Positions 26,607-38,072 of a stretch of 64,000 nt of DNA are shown here, piece after piece. Positions within the stretch are counted from its first letter, which is position 1, and each line of letters opens with the position of its first letter. The translations under genes and the position numbers were made by a program. Below the pieces are notes generated by a model. That model had not been told where the DNA came from, ran no database searches, and saw nothing but the letters and a program-made list of their open reading frames with translations. Source of the DNA: Roseovarius aestuariivivens (GTDB lineage Bacteria; Pseudomonadota; Alphaproteobacteria; Rhodobacterales; Rhodobacteraceae); contig NZ_SJEY01000008.1 in NCBI RefSeq assembly GCF_004761875.1, positions 124,001-188,000 of the forward strand. The letters are read 5' to 3'.

Positions 26607-26706
26607 CGTTGCGCGATGGCAGCGCGGTAATCTGCCGCCGCGCCGCTGACAAAGCGGGCTTTGCGCCTAGGTTGACCGTCAGAATAGAAAAGGACGGCGG
26701 CGGCCC

Positions 26707-28236
26707 ATGCAAGTTGTTTGGTTCAAGCGGGACCTGAGAGTGCACGATCATCGGGCGCTGGTCGAAGCGGCCCAGCGCGGCCCCGTTCTGCCGCTTTACG
26801 TTATCGAGCCAGATCTTTGGGCCGAGCCGGATATGGCCGGGCGGCACTGGGCCTTTATCGCCGAAAGCCTCGAAGAGCTGCAAAGCGACCTTGCCGGGTT
26901 TGGCCAGCCCCTGGTTCTTCGGCGGGGAGAGGTGACACAGGTGCTGGACATGCTGCACGAGGAGCACGGGATCGACGCGCTCTGGTCGCATGAGGAAACC
27001 GGGAACGACTGGACCTTCCGGCGTGACAGGCGCGTGGCCGCATGGTGTCGTGATCGCGGTCTCGCCTGGCACGAACTGCAAAACCACGGCGTGATCAGGC
27101 GGCTTGGGTCGCGCAATGGCTGGGCCAAGCAGTGGGACAGTTTCATGGCAGAGCCGGTGCGCGAACCGCCCGCACTGCACCCGCTGGAGATTGAGCCCGG
27201 CGGCATTCCCTCGGCGGATGATCTGGGGCTGGGGAAAGACCCCTGCCCCGACCGTCAGCGCGGCGGGCGCAAGGCGGCCCTTGCATGCCGCGACAGTTTC
27301 CTTTTTGAGCGCGGCGAACCTTATCGCAAGGCGATGTCCTCTCCGCTTGACGGGGCGACAGCGTGTTCGAGGATCTCACCGCATCTGGCCTGGGGCACGG
27401 TTTCGATGCGAGAGATGGCCCAGGCGACATGGGCACGGCAACGCGCGCTGAAGGCGCAGCCGGGGCGTACCGGCGGATGGCGGCCCTCTCTCAACTCTTT
27501 CACCGGGCGGCTGCACTGGCACTGCCATTTCATGCAGAAGCTGGAAGACGAGCCGCGCATCGAGTTTGAGAACCTGCATAGCGCCTATGACGGGATGCGG
27601 CCCGCCGAACCAGATGCCGCCCGGCTGGCGGCGTGGGAACAGGGCGAGACCGGCCTGCCCTTTCTTGACGCCTGCATGCGGTCCCTACGGCACACCGGGT
27701 GGCTCAATTTCCGGATGCGGGCGATGGTGATGGCGGTGTCGTCCTATCACCTCTGGCTGCATTGGCGGGCACCGGGTCTCGCGCTGGCGCGAATGTTCAC
27801 GGACTATGAACCCGGAATTCACTGGAGCCAGACACAAATGCAGTCGGGCACAACGGGCATCAACACCGTGCGGATCTACAACCCCGTGAAGCAGGGCAAA
27901 GACCAGGACCCCGACGGCGTCTTTACCCGCCGCTGGTTGCCGGAACTGGCCGAGATCCCCGACAAGCATCTTCAGGAGCCGTGGAAGGCGGAGAATGCGG
28001 GAAAGGTTCTTGGCAAAACCTATCCGCATCCGATTGTCGATCACCTGGAGGCGGCGAAGGCCGCGCGCCAGAAGGTCTGGGCGGTACGGCGCGGGTCTGA
28101 CTATCGCGCTGCGGCAGAGGATATCCAGGAAAAGCACGGCAGCCGTAAAAGCGGCATTCCCAACCGCGGCCAACGCGGCAAAGCGAAGACGGAAACCGCA
28201 CAGATGTCGTTTCCCTTTGACGGTAACCGGTCATGA
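26707..28236 (+). CDS. Cryptochrome/photolyase family protein
   Basis: The 509-residue protein has the N-terminal photolyase domain ([26 protein letters not shown]) that can hold an antenna. Its C-terminal FAD domain contains [39 protein letters not shown] and the flavin-contacting [22 protein letters not shown] region. It may repair UV pyrimidine dimers with blue light or act as a photoreceptor; the two cannot be separated by eye. The C-terminus (about 60 residues) is basic. It is translationally coupled (ATGA) to a DUF2256 gene, a partner commonly found with these flavoproteins. Confidence 0.92.
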   Translation: MQVVWFKRDLRVHDHRALVEAAQRGPVLPLYVIEPDLWAEPDMAGRHWAFIAESLEELQSDLAGFGQPLVLRRGEVTQVLDMLHEEHGIDALWSHEETGNDWTFRRDRRVAAWCRDRGLAWHELQNHGVIRRLGSRNGWAKQWDSFMAEPVREPPALHPLEIEPGGIPSADDLGLGKDPCPDRQRGGRKAALACRDSFLFERGEPYRKAMSSPLDGATACSRISPHLAWGTVSMREMAQATWARQRALKAQPGRTGGWRPSLNSFTGRLHWHCHFMQKLEDEPRIEFENLHSAYDGMRPAEPDAARLAAWEQGETGLPFLDACMRSLRHTGWLNFRMRAMVMAVSSYHLWLHWRAPGLALARMFTDYEPGIHWSQTQMQSGTTGINTVRIYNPVKQGKDQDPDGVFTRRWLPELAEIPDKHLQEPWKAENAGKVLGKTYPHPIVDHLEAAKAARQKVWAVRRGSDYRAAAEDIQEKHGSRKSGIPNRGQRGKAKTETAQMSFPFDGNRS

Positions 28237-28388
28237 AGATGCGCCGCAAATCCGACCTGCCGACGAAGCTATGCCTGACATGCGGCCGGCCTTTCACGTG
28301 GCGCAAGAAATGGGAAAAGGTCTGGGACGAAGTGCGGTATTGCTCGGACCGGTGCAGGCGTGAAAAGCGCCGTGCGGATCAGGCGTAG
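28233..28388 (+). CDS. DUF2256 small zinc-ribbon-like protein
   Basis: ATG at 28233 overlaps the photolyase stop (ATGA) and encodes 51 residues. They include [19 protein letters not shown] and YCSDRCRR, so there are two cysteine pairs (C14/C17 and C37/C41) spaced for one metal ion. This matches DUF2256, a family usually next to cryptochrome/photolyase genes. The role is unknown; the basic, aromatic-rich sequence suggests nucleic-acid or protein binding. Its stop overlaps the convergent ABC1-kinase gene by 10 bp. Confidence 0.85.
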   Translation: MKMRRKSDLPTKLCLTCGRPFTWRKKWEKVWDEVRYCSDRCRREKRRADQA

Positions 28389-29707
28389 CGCGCGATCAGC
28401 GGATCCATATCGACCCGTGCGCGCAGACGCTCGGCCAGCAGGTAACAGCCCAGAACCTTGCGTTGCAGCAGAAGTGTCTCGGTCGGCGGCGCGTGGATCG
28501 AGACCTGTTCTTCCGCGAGGACGAGGCCGGCCCGGCGCAGACGGGCGAGCAAGCCCGACGTGCCGAAATCGAGCACACCGCCCTGCCGGAGCGGTGCGGC
28601 CGCGATGCCGAAAAGATCTAGGACCTTTTTGCGGTCTGCGCCGCGCATGTCTTCGGGCAAAAGGCCGATGCCGACCATTTCGGCAAATGCCGCCGTGCCG
28701 TCGCCCGAAATCGCCGCACGAAACAGCGCTTTGTAGCGCCGGACCAACGCCGCATCAAAGCTTTGCGTCGCCCCGAAATCGAGAAGCACCACGCGGCCGG
28801 TTTCCTGCTGGTAAAGGTAGTTGGCGAAATTCGGATCGGTTTGCATGTCCTGAAGGTTGAAAAGCTCGTGCAGGGCGAGATCGATGAGGGCGGTCGCGAT
28901 CTCGTCGCGGGTTTGCTGCGGCGCCGCGGCCAGCTTTTCGATGGGCGTACCGGAAACGAAATCCATGGCGAGGATGTTGCGCGTGCTGAGGTCCCGGTGC
29001 AGGCGCGGGACAACGAAACGTGCGTCGCCGTCCAGATGCGCGGCAAACCGGACCAGCGCCTCTGCTTCGCGCTGGTAGTCGGTTTCCTCGTGCAGCTGCG
29101 CCGCGCCCTCGGCCAAGAGCCGGTCCAGATCGAAGGCGTCCGGCACCATGCCTGAGGCGCGCGCGACCAGCCCGAGATTTCGCATGTCACTGTCGATGCT
29201 GTTACGGATACCGGGAAACTGCACCTTGATCGCCAGATCGCGCCCATCTTTGGTCTGGGCGCGATGGACCTGTCCGATCGAGGCGGCGGCGATGGGATGA
29301 ATATCAAAGCGTTTGAAATGTTTTAGAAAATTCCTTCCCCATTCGGCGGCCAAGACCTTTTTCAACTGCGCGGGCGGCATGAAATGCCCTTCGGAGCGCA
29401 GGCGCGACAGGATGTCGGCCATCTCGGGTGGCAGCAGGTCGGCGGTTTCCATCGACAAAAGCTGCCCGGCCTTCATCGCGGCGCCCCGCATCCGCGCCAG
29501 TTGGTTGGCAACGCGTGCGGCATTGCCGGGGGTCATCAGCAGGTCGGGCAACGACGGTTTCCGCCCGCGCAAAAGCTCTAGCCCGCCCCGTGCCGCGACA
29601 TTGCCAGCCAGCGCCGTCGTGAGACCGCCGAGACGGGCCATGCGATTTAAGCGGCCCTGCGGGATCGAAACGGCCTGTTGATGGCTGCGCTTGGAGGAAT
29701 CAGACAA
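28379..29707 (-). CDS. ABC1/UbiB-family atypical kinase
   Basis: The 442-residue protein shows the family-specific KxGQ motif (K79-A-G-Q82), the alanine-rich nucleotide loop AAASIGQVH (140-148), the ATP lysine in AIKVQFPG (K161) and a DFG motif in VLLDFGATQ. UbiB/Coq8 relatives are ATPases that support ubiquinone synthesis and lipid handling. This copy lacks an evident C-terminal membrane anchor. It is preceded by a DCC-family gene on the same strand with only about 30 bp between them, so they may be co-transcribed. Confidence 0.9.
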   Translation of the reverse strand: MSDSSKRSHQQAVSIPQGRLNRMARLGGLTTALAGNVAARGGLELLRGRKPSLPDLLMTPGNAARVANQLARMRGAAMKAGQLLSMETADLLPPEMADILSRLRSEGHFMPPAQLKKVLAAEWGRNFLKHFKRFDIHPIAAASIGQVHRAQTKDGRDLAIKVQFPGIRNSIDSDMRNLGLVARASGMVPDAFDLDRLLAEGAAQLHEETDYQREAEALVRFAAHLDGDARFVVPRLHRDLSTRNILAMDFVSGTPIEKLAAAPQQTRDEIATALIDLALHELFNLQDMQTDPNFANYLYQQETGRVVLLDFGATQSFDAALVRRYKALFRAAISGDGTAAFAEMVGIGLLPEDMRGADRKKVLDLFGIAAAPLRQGGVLDFGTSGLLARLRRAGLVLAEEQVSIHAPPTETLLLQRKVLGCYLLAERLRARVDMDPLIARYA

Positions 29708-29737
29708 GGCACGGTCCCGATGGCAAGAAGGCCCTGG

Positions 29738-30136
29738 TCATGCCTGCGCCGTTTCACGTTTGCGCAGATGCGGGCCAAGCTTTTTGGCGAGGTACGGCCG
29801 GACCGGAAGAAACGCGCGATACGCCCCTTCCATGAGCCAGAGCATGCCGGGGATCTGGGCCATCGCGGCCAGCCACCGCCACCCACGCAAACGCAGCCAG
29901 ACCTCGACGAATCCTTCGGCACCGGAGACGAGCGAGCCGTCGGGCTTGCGGACGTGAAAGCGCGCAGCGGCCTCCTCGGGATCAAGATCCTCACCCAGAT
30001 CATGAGACTGGGTTATGTCGACGAAATCGATGACCTCGGCACCGTCCGTTTCCTTGTAGAGCGAGATTTCGGCCCGGCAGAGCGGACAGCCGCCGTCGAA
30101 ATATACGGTAATTTCATCGCCATTGTGCTGTGTCAT
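29738..30136 (-). CDS. DCC family (DUF393) thiol-disulfide oxidoreductase-like protein
   Basis: The protein has 132 residues from ATG 30136, which is preceded by GAGGA; an ATG 15 bp further upstream is less well placed. It has the thioredoxin-like DCC motif DGGCPLC (14-20) with cysteines 17 and 20 in a CxxC arrangement. A hydrophobic patch follows (MAQIPGMLWLMEGAYRAFLP). Members of the family are thought to handle thiol-disulfide exchange, but substrates are unknown. The first codons overlap the end of the RegA-like regulator gene by 23 bp, so the two are coupled. Confidence 0.85.
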   Translation of the reverse strand: MTQHNGDEITVYFDGGCPLCRAEISLYKETDGAEVIDFVDITQSHDLGEDLDPEEAAARFHVRKPDGSLVSGAEGFVEVWLRLRGWRWLAAMAQIPGMLWLMEGAYRAFLPVRPYLAKKLGPHLRKRETAQA

Positions 30137-30698
30137 GATCAGGGTCCTCATCGTCTGGTCCGGCCTCGGGCGAGCGCTTGAGAATACGCTGCAATGTGCG
30201 CCGGTGCATGTTCAAAAGCCGTGCTGTGCGGGTGATATTTCCGTCGGTGCGCTCCAAGAAACGCTCGATATGAATGCGCTTGGCCTCTTCCGGCGAAATC
30301 GGATTATCCGGGGCGGGCGGCAGGTTGCCCTCTGGCGCCAGTAGAGCATCGACAATCTCGTCGGCATCGGCGGGTTTGGCGATATAGTCGATCGCGCCAA
30401 GTTTAACCGCCGCCACGGCGGTCGGCGTGTTGCCGTAACCGGTCAGAATGATGGCCCGCGCGTCCGCGCAGACCTGTTTTAGCATTTCGACAACCTCAAG
30501 ACCGGATCCGTCATCGAGGTGCAGATCGATGACAGCATACGCGGGATGGCGCGCCTTTATGGCGGCGACCGCCTCGGTCAGGCCAGATGCCTTGATCGGA
30601 TCGAACCCGCGATTGGCCATAACCTTGGCCAACTGGTCCCGAAACACGGTGTCGTTCTCCACGATGAGGAGCGTGGGATCTTGAAGGGGTTTGTCCAT
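30114..30698 (-). CDS. RegA/PrrA/ActR-like response regulator, paralogue with altered acidic pocket
   Basis: The 194-residue protein has a receiver domain (about 8-122) with the phospho-acceptor D58 in YAVIDLHLDDGSGLEVV, LTGYGN and the lysine of YIAKPADADE. The Fis-type helix-turn-helix MHRRTLQRILKR follows at the C-terminus. The overall match to RegA, the redox regulator of Rhodobacterales, is strong. The magnesium-binding acidic pair, DD in RegA-type proteins, reads E14-N15. No histidine kinase is adjacent. It overlaps the DCC-family gene and lies after katG on the same strand, suggesting redox or peroxide-linked control. Confidence 0.88.
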   Translation of the reverse strand: MDKPLQDPTLLIVENDTVFRDQLAKVMANRGFDPIKASGLTEAVAAIKARHPAYAVIDLHLDDGSGLEVVEMLKQVCADARAIILTGYGNTPTAVAAVKLGAIDYIAKPADADEIVDALLAPEGNLPPAPDNPISPEEAKRIHIERFLERTDGNITRTARLLNMHRRTLQRILKRSPEAGPDDEDPDHDTAQWR

Positions 30699-30793
30699 TA
30701 CGACCTCCTGTTAGGAATACGCATGTACACCCTGTTTGGATCGGTCCGGACCGGGGCCTGCGTCAATTTGCACAGGTGCCGCAGGAAACGAGA

Positions 30794-30824
30794 AACGGCG
30801 CCGAACCAGAGGTCCGGCGCCGTT
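30794..30824 (-). terminator. Terminator-like hairpin after katG
   Basis: AACGGCGCCG and CGGCGCCGTT form a 10-bp stem around an 11-base loop just beyond the katG stop on the reverse strand. It continues as TCTCGTTTCC on that strand, a weak U-rich tail. Confidence 0.65.
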
Positions 30825-30846
30825 CTTCTAAAGGTTTTCCAAAGGC

Positions 30847-33081
<2,235 letters not shown>

Positions 33082-33161
33082 CTACTGCATTATTTGGGAC
33101 TGACGGGAGCTCTGTCCAACCGGTCTGACCAGGTTTTCGCGGAATCGCCCCGATATCAGTT

Positions 33162-33174
33162 TAGAATCGTTCTA
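33162..33174. promoter_or_regulatory. Palindrome in the katG-oxyR divergent promoter
   Basis: TAGAA-TCG-TTCTA is a perfect inverted repeat between the divergent katG and oxyR genes. A second, AT-only palindrome TGAT-TATT-ATCA lies at 33209-33220, just before oxyR. The first is a good candidate for an OxyR contact site, though OxyR needs a longer, looser tetranucleotide pattern than this. Confidence 0.45.
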
Positions 33175-33232
33175 CCAGATTCAGGCCATATATATAAGTT
33201 GCAATTTTTGATTATTATCATAAGAAAAAGAT

Positions 33233-34147
33233 ATGACGAAAATCACCCTTCGACAGTTGCGCTATGTCGAGGCGCTGGCGCGTACGGGGCATTTCGGACG
33301 TGCCGCGGAAAGCTGTGCGATCAGCCAGCCTGCGCTGTCCATCCAGATCAAGGAACTTGAGGAAACGCTCGGTGCGCAGCTTTTTGAGCGCGGCGCGCGG
33401 GAGGTGCGGCCCACAGGGCTGGGCGAAGCGGTGATCGCCCGGGCGCGCGAGGTGCTGCGCGGGGTCGACGAGATTTCCGAGATGGTGCGGGCGGCGCGGG
33501 ATACCCTGACGGGGCGCTTGCGGGTGGGGGTCATTCCCACCATCGCGCCTTATCTTCTGCCGCGGCTGCTGCCCGATTTATCCGACCGCTTTCCCGACCT
33601 CGACGTGCAGATCCGCGAAAGCGTGACGCCGCGCCTTCTGACCGAGCTGGGCGAGGGGCGGCTGGACACGGCCATCGTGGCGCTGCCGGTATCCGATCCC
33701 GCCCTTCAGGAAGTGGCGATTTTCGAGGAACCCCTGGTGTTGGTGGAACCTGCCGGCGCAACCGGACCGGCACCGCGGAACCCACAGGATTTAGCGGGTC
33801 TGCGCCTTTTGCTGCTGGAGGAAGGACACTGTTTTCGCGATCAGGCGTTGTCGTTCTGCAACCTGCCGGGGCAGCGCCCGCGCGAGGGGCTGGAAGGCAC
33901 GTCGCTGTCAACTTTGGTGCAGATGGTCGGCGCGGGCATCGGTGTCACGCTAATCCCCGGCATGGCGGTCGAGGTGGAGACCCGTTCGGCTGATGTGCGC
34001 GTTTCGTCATTCGACGCACCACAGCCCACCCGGACGATTGGCATGGTGTGGCGAAAGAACAGCCCGCTGACCGAACAATTTACCGGCCTGTCAGAGCTTG
34101 TTCTGGCCGCCGCGCAACAAGACGCGACGGCCGGGGATCCTCGCTAG
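33233..34147 (+). CDS. oxyR: Hydrogen-peroxide-sensing LysR regulator OxyR
   Basis: The 304-residue protein has a LysR-type N-terminal helix-turn-helix (LRQLRYVEALARTGHFGRAAESCAISQPALSIQIKELEE). Its sensing domain carries the two redox cysteines C200 and C209 in EEGHCFRDQALSFCN, matching C199 and C208 of E. coli OxyR. Peroxide forms a disulfide between them and activates katG. It is divergent from katG. Its stop overlaps the convergent TRAP large-permease gene by 4 bp. Confidence 0.96.
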   Translation: MTKITLRQLRYVEALARTGHFGRAAESCAISQPALSIQIKELEETLGAQLFERGAREVRPTGLGEAVIARAREVLRGVDEISEMVRAARDTLTGRLRVGVIPTIAPYLLPRLLPDLSDRFPDLDVQIRESVTPRLLTELGEGRLDTAIVALPVSDPALQEVAIFEEPLVLVEPAGATGPAPRNPQDLAGLRLLLLEEGHCFRDQALSFCNLPGQRPREGLEGTSLSTLVQMVGAGIGVTLIPGMAVEVETRSADVRVSSFDAPQPTRTIGMVWRKNSPLTEQFTGLSELVLAAAQQDATAGDPR

Positions 34148-35502
34148 GACCCGTAGACGATACTGGGTAACCAGGTGATGATTTCCGGGAACATCATACA
34201 GGCCACCAGCCCCACTATCTGCAGGAACAGGAACGGGAGCGCGGACTTGAAGATGTCGCTCATCGGGATTTCCGCCGGCGCCACGCCGCGCAGGTAGAAG
34301 AGCGCGTAGCCGAAAGGCGGCGACAGGAAGCTCATCTGCATGTTTACCAGGTAAAGCACGCCGAACCACAGCACCAGTTCGCCCTCGGATCCCAGACCGA
34401 AGGCCTGCGCGCCGAGCGCCTTGATGATCGGGACGAAGATCGGCACCGCCAGAAGCAGGATGCCCACCCAGTCGAGGAACATGCCCAAAAGGATCAGCAC
34501 GACCTGCATCAGGATCAGGATGCCCCACGGGCCGAGACCCAAACCGGTCATCGTGTCCTCGACGAATTGCTGACCGCCCTCGAGCACGTAAAGCCCTACG
34601 AAGATCGTCGCACCGAACATGATCCAGATGACCATGGCGCTGGCCTTAAGCGTGGTGAGACACGCCTCGCGCACCGTGGCCCAGTTGAGCTTCTGGTGGA
34701 TGGCCGCCACGATGAAGGCGCCGAAGGTGCCGATGCCCGCGGCCTCCACCGGGGTGGCGACGCCCGAGAAGATCACGCCGAGCACCACGGCGATGAGCGT
34801 GATAGGCGCGGCCATATTGCCCAGAAGGCGCATCTTCTCGGCGGTGCTGACGCGTTCATCGACTGGGATCGGTGGCCCCTTGGCCGGGTCGACGTAGCAC
34901 ATCAGGGTCACGTAGACGATGTAGAGCCCCGAGAGCATCAGACCCGGCAGAACCGCACCGATGAAAAGCTCGCCCACCGACTGTTCGGCGACCACCGCGT
35001 AAATGATGGCAAGGATCGATGGCGGAATGAGAATGCCCAATGTTCCGCCCGCCATGATCGACCCCATGGCGATCTTCGGATCATACTGGCGTTTCAGCAT
35101 CGCCGGCAAAGCGATGATACCCATTGTCACCACCGCTGCACCGATCACGCCCACCATTGCCGCGAGGATCGTCGAGGCGATGATCGTCGCAGCCGCAAGA
35201 CCACCCTTCACGCCGCCGAGAAGCTTGTAGATGACGTCGAACATCTCGTTGATGATCCCCGCCCTCTCCAGCATTGCGGCTAGAAAGATGAAAAGTGGAA
35301 TCGCCGAAAGCTGGTAGTTCGTCATCAGCGGGAAGATCCGGCTGGGCACGATGTTTAGCGTCCGTGCATCGCCAAGGATGAACAGGAACACACAGGCCAG
35401 ACCGCCGGTGACGAAAGCAAGCGGCAGGCCCGCCATGAGCAGGACCATCAGGCTGCCGAACATCAGCAGCGTGAGCCATGCAATATCAATTTCAATACCC
35501 AT
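34144..35502 (-). CDS. TRAP transporter large permease (DctM), second system
   Basis: The 452-residue membrane protein has about twelve hydrophobic segments and the DctM signatures LSAIPLFIFLAAMLERAGI, VGVIGAAVVTMGIIALPAML, MAGGTLGILIPPSILAIIY, FLDWVGILLLAVPIFVPI and MSFLSPPFGYALFYLRGVAP. It is of normal length, unlike the large permease of the first system. It lies 4 bp after the small permease stop and is the last gene of the dctP-dctQ-dctM operon. Confidence 0.94.
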   Translation of the reverse strand: MGIEIDIAWLTLLMFGSLMVLLMAGLPLAFVTGGLACVFLFILGDARTLNIVPSRIFPLMTNYQLSAIPLFIFLAAMLERAGIINEMFDVIYKLLGGVKGGLAAATIIASTILAAMVGVIGAAVVTMGIIALPAMLKRQYDPKIAMGSIMAGGTLGILIPPSILAIIYAVVAEQSVGELFIGAVLPGLMLSGLYIVYVTLMCYVDPAKGPPIPVDERVSTAEKMRLLGNMAAPITLIAVVLGVIFSGVATPVEAAGIGTFGAFIVAAIHQKLNWATVREACLTTLKASAMVIWIMFGATIFVGLYVLEGGQQFVEDTMTGLGLGPWGILILMQVVLILLGMFLDWVGILLLAVPIFVPIIKALGAQAFGLGSEGELVLWFGVLYLVNMQMSFLSPPFGYALFYLRGVAPAEIPMSDIFKSALPFLFLQIVGLVACMMFPEIITWLPSIVYGS

Positions 35503-35506
35503 AGGC

Positions 35507-36727
35507 TCAGGCCCCCTGCATCGCGTTGCGCACTGTCATCAGGTCGCGCGCGAGTTTCGCGATCCCTTGCAGGATCAGAAGCACGGCACCGACCACGATG
35601 GCCCATTTGAAAGGCCAGTAGGCGATCTGCCATTCCGAGAAGGATACTTCGTCCACCACGGTCGCATCCATGGCGAAGATCCACCCGGTGACCAGCAGCG
35701 TGCCCGCGAAGATGAAAAAGAAGATCGAGGTGAATAGATCGACCAGCGCTTTGCGCATTGGCGACCACGCCGCATAGAAGACGTCGACACGAACATGCGC
35801 CTCCGTCATCGCGGCGTAGGCGCCGGCGATCAGGTATTGCATCCCGAACATCAGGAACATGCCCTCATGCACCCAGATCGTGGGCGAGTTGAAGACATAG
35901 CGCGCCATGACCTCGAAGTAGTAGGCGAAGACGGCGATCACGGCCCAGTAGGCCACGAATTCGCCGGCGTAATAGGACAGCCGGTCTATGGCCCCGGTCC
36001 AGCCGGTGCCGATATGATCCATGTCGTGCTTGACCTCCTCGGTCTCGACCGCGTCGATCGCGATCTCGGCGGGAGAGGCATGTGCATCTTGCTGGTCGGC
36101 GCGCTCCTGTGCCTTGCGCACCAGTCCCGGCAGCAGAAGCGCATCGACGGCGACCAGCGCACACAGCACGAGGAAAGCGTAATAGGCGACATTGGCCCAG
36201 CGGTCGCGTTGGCCCGTCGCGGCCACGAGGTCGGGCTGTGCGGCTTCCAGATCGGCCTGGGCTGCGGCCAGCCGCTCGGTATCGGCGACCTTGTCCGCCT
36301 CGGCCTTTTCCAGCGTGCGTTCAGCGCGGATATACGCAAAGGTCCCTTCTTCGGCCTCGGCCAGATCTGACCGAAGTTTTTCGATCTTGGCGTCGGCGCC
36401 GGCGACTTTCGGTTCCAGCCTGTCGATCACGCGCTCGGCGCTTGCGACGACGTTGGCCGCCTGGCTTTCAACCTCGCGCGCGTCGCGCCCCTGCCCGTTG
36501 GCGAAGAGGATCACGAAGAAAATCGGGATGAAGATGAGCCCGAGCATGTTGCGCAGGTACAGCCGGTGCAGACCAAGAATGCCCCCGGTCACGAGGACGA
36601 GATAGCCGATCGGCAGGGAATAGCCCGTCGTGCGCGAGCGCCGCGACATCACCATCGCGACAAGCGGAAAGACGATCAGCGCACCCCAGTACAGCCAGTG
36701 CGGCAGAATGAAATCGATATTTGGCAT
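35507..36727 (-). CDS. TRAP transporter small permease with long N-terminal extension
   Basis: The DctQ core occupies about residues 245-406 (YYAGEFVAYWAVIAVFAYYFEVMARYVF, TEAHVRVDVFYA, two later helices). The first 240 residues are not part of a normal DctQ. They hold two or three hydrophobic segments with a TM2-like motif (LGLHRLYLRNMLGLIFIP), then a charged coiled-coil of about 90 residues (VIDRLEPKVAGADAKIEKL onward) and another helix. The frame is continuous and the ATG fits the spacing from the upstream gene. The extension may brace the transporter or bind a partner; its role is unknown. Confidence 0.88.
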   Translation of the reverse strand: MPNIDFILPHWLYWGALIVFPLVAMVMSRRSRTTGYSLPIGYLVLVTGGILGLHRLYLRNMLGLIFIPIFFVILFANGQGRDAREVESQAANVVASAERVIDRLEPKVAGADAKIEKLRSDLAEAEEGTFAYIRAERTLEKAEADKVADTERLAAAQADLEAAQPDLVAATGQRDRWANVAYYAFLVLCALVAVDALLLPGLVRKAQERADQQDAHASPAEIAIDAVETEEVKHDMDHIGTGWTGAIDRLSYYAGEFVAYWAVIAVFAYYFEVMARYVFNSPTIWVHEGMFLMFGMQYLIAGAYAAMTEAHVRVDVFYAAWSPMRKALVDLFTSIFFFIFAGTLLVTGWIFAMDATVVDEVSFSEWQIAYWPFKWAIVVGAVLLILQGIAKLARDLMTVRNAMQGA

Positions 36728-36753
36728 GGGTTATCCGGTTTTTGAAACCTGAG

Positions 36754-36785
36754 GCGCGTCCCCCGACCGATGCCGGGGAACGCGC
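36754..36785 (-). terminator. Intercistronic hairpin after the second TRAP binding-protein gene
   Basis: GCGCGT-C-CCCCG and CGGGG-A-ACGCGC (read on either strand) form an 11-bp stem with one mismatch, placed between the binding-protein stop (36810) and the small-permease start (36727). No U-run follows. It sits in the same place as the hairpin in the first TRAP operon, suggesting differential expression of binding protein and permeases. Confidence 0.5.
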
Positions 36786-36809
36786 GGAGTTGTACGGCGA
36801 CCGGACCGA

Positions 36810-37913
36810 TCAGAGATCGAGCGTCTGGCCTTCGACCATCTCGGGCGTGACGTAGCCCAGCGAGCCGGACATCATGTAGTCAAGCTGCACCTTGAAGACG
36901 CGCGCAGCGTCCTTGTCCCGGTTGGCATACTTGAACCAAATCGGCACGGCGACCTCGGTCATGATCTCGACATCGGTCTGGCTGAGGCGCGTGACCTCGG
37001 TGCCGTCGGCCTCGAACTTGGCCCAGGCGTCCTGGTCGGCCTTCTGGATCGCGGCGTGGTGCGCGTCCGAGTAGCTGTGCACCTCCATTTCGACGAACTG
37101 CTTCATCTGGTCGGACAGCGCGTTCCAGCTTTCCATGCCCACGGTCAGATCCATGAGGTCGACCGGCTGATAGACCGACATGAAGCCCGGAGGGCCCATC
37201 GAGATGTAGTCGGTCACCTGGCTGAAGCCGAGGGCGTAGTTCACCGCCGGGCCCACATAGTCGGCCACGTCGATCGTACCTTTTTCCAGAGCCGGGAAGA
37301 TTTCCGAGCCGGGCAGCAGCGTGGTCTTGGCGCCAAGTGCCGAGAAGAGTTCCGCGACCATGCCACCGGGCGCGCGCATCTTGCGGCCGGCAAAGTCATC
37401 GACGGACCGGATCGGCACCTTGGAGTGAATGATGTTCGGGCCGTGGTGAATCGGGCCGACGAAATGCATGTTCTGCGCCGCGTAAAGCTCGCGCGCCATC
37501 TCGAGCCCGCCTAGACCGTAGTAGAACGTGTCGAATTCGTGCGGGTTGCGCAGGCCGAGCGGGTAGCTGGTCAGGAACATCGCCGCCGGGATGATGCCCT
37601 GCGCATAGATGGTGAAGGGGTTCACGGCGTCGAGCACGCCGTTCTTGACGGCATCGTAAAGCTGGAAGTCGCCGACGACGTCGTTGGCGCCGAACGGCTC
37701 GAAGGCAAGCTCTCCGCCGGTCTTCTCGACGATCGAGCCGGCCCAGTCCTTGAAGATCTGAAGGCCGATGCCGCCCGGCCAGGACGTCTGGACCTTCCAG
37801 GTTTTGGTGTGGCTCGCCGCCGTGGCGATGGACGGCGCGGCGAGACCCGCCGCCCCTGCGGTGGCAAGACCGCTGAGCGCGGCACGCCGCGAAATACGTT
37901 TCGTGTCTGTCAT
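36810..37913 (-). CDS. TRAP transporter substrate-binding protein, second system
   Basis: The 367-residue receptor starts at MTDTKRISRRAALSG (37913), with GGAGGA upstream; a longer frame to 38024 lacks support. The twin-arginine leader ends near APSIATA (about residue 32). Mature-domain features include WPGGIGLQIFKDWA, the ligand-arginine segment GRKMRAPGGMV and IDVADYVGPAVNYALGF, which place it in the DctP family near TakP-like members. It is first in its operon. The ligand is unknown. Confidence 0.93.
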   Translation of the reverse strand: MTDTKRISRRAALSGLATAGAAGLAAPSIATAASHTKTWKVQTSWPGGIGLQIFKDWAGSIVEKTGGELAFEPFGANDVVGDFQLYDAVKNGVLDAVNPFTIYAQGIIPAAMFLTSYPLGLRNPHEFDTFYYGLGGLEMARELYAAQNMHFVGPIHHGPNIIHSKVPIRSVDDFAGRKMRAPGGMVAELFSALGAKTTLLPGSEIFPALEKGTIDVADYVGPAVNYALGFSQVTDYISMGPPGFMSVYQPVDLMDLTVGMESWNALSDQMKQFVEMEVHSYSDAHHAAIQKADQDAWAKFEADGTEVTRLSQTDVEIMTEVAVPIWFKYANRDKDAARVFKVQLDYMMSGSLGYVTPEMVEGQTLDL

Positions 37914-38072
37914 GACATCCTCCCTAGAGTGTTCTGCATCCCGAAGCGCTGGCTCCTCTTCCCGGCCTTCGGAACGTCGCCATACATTAAGGCCCGGGGC
38001 AAATTGGTAAAGGAGTTTTTCCAATTCTTTCGAAGGATTGGCCGGTTACTCCGCCCATGATTGAATCGCCCG

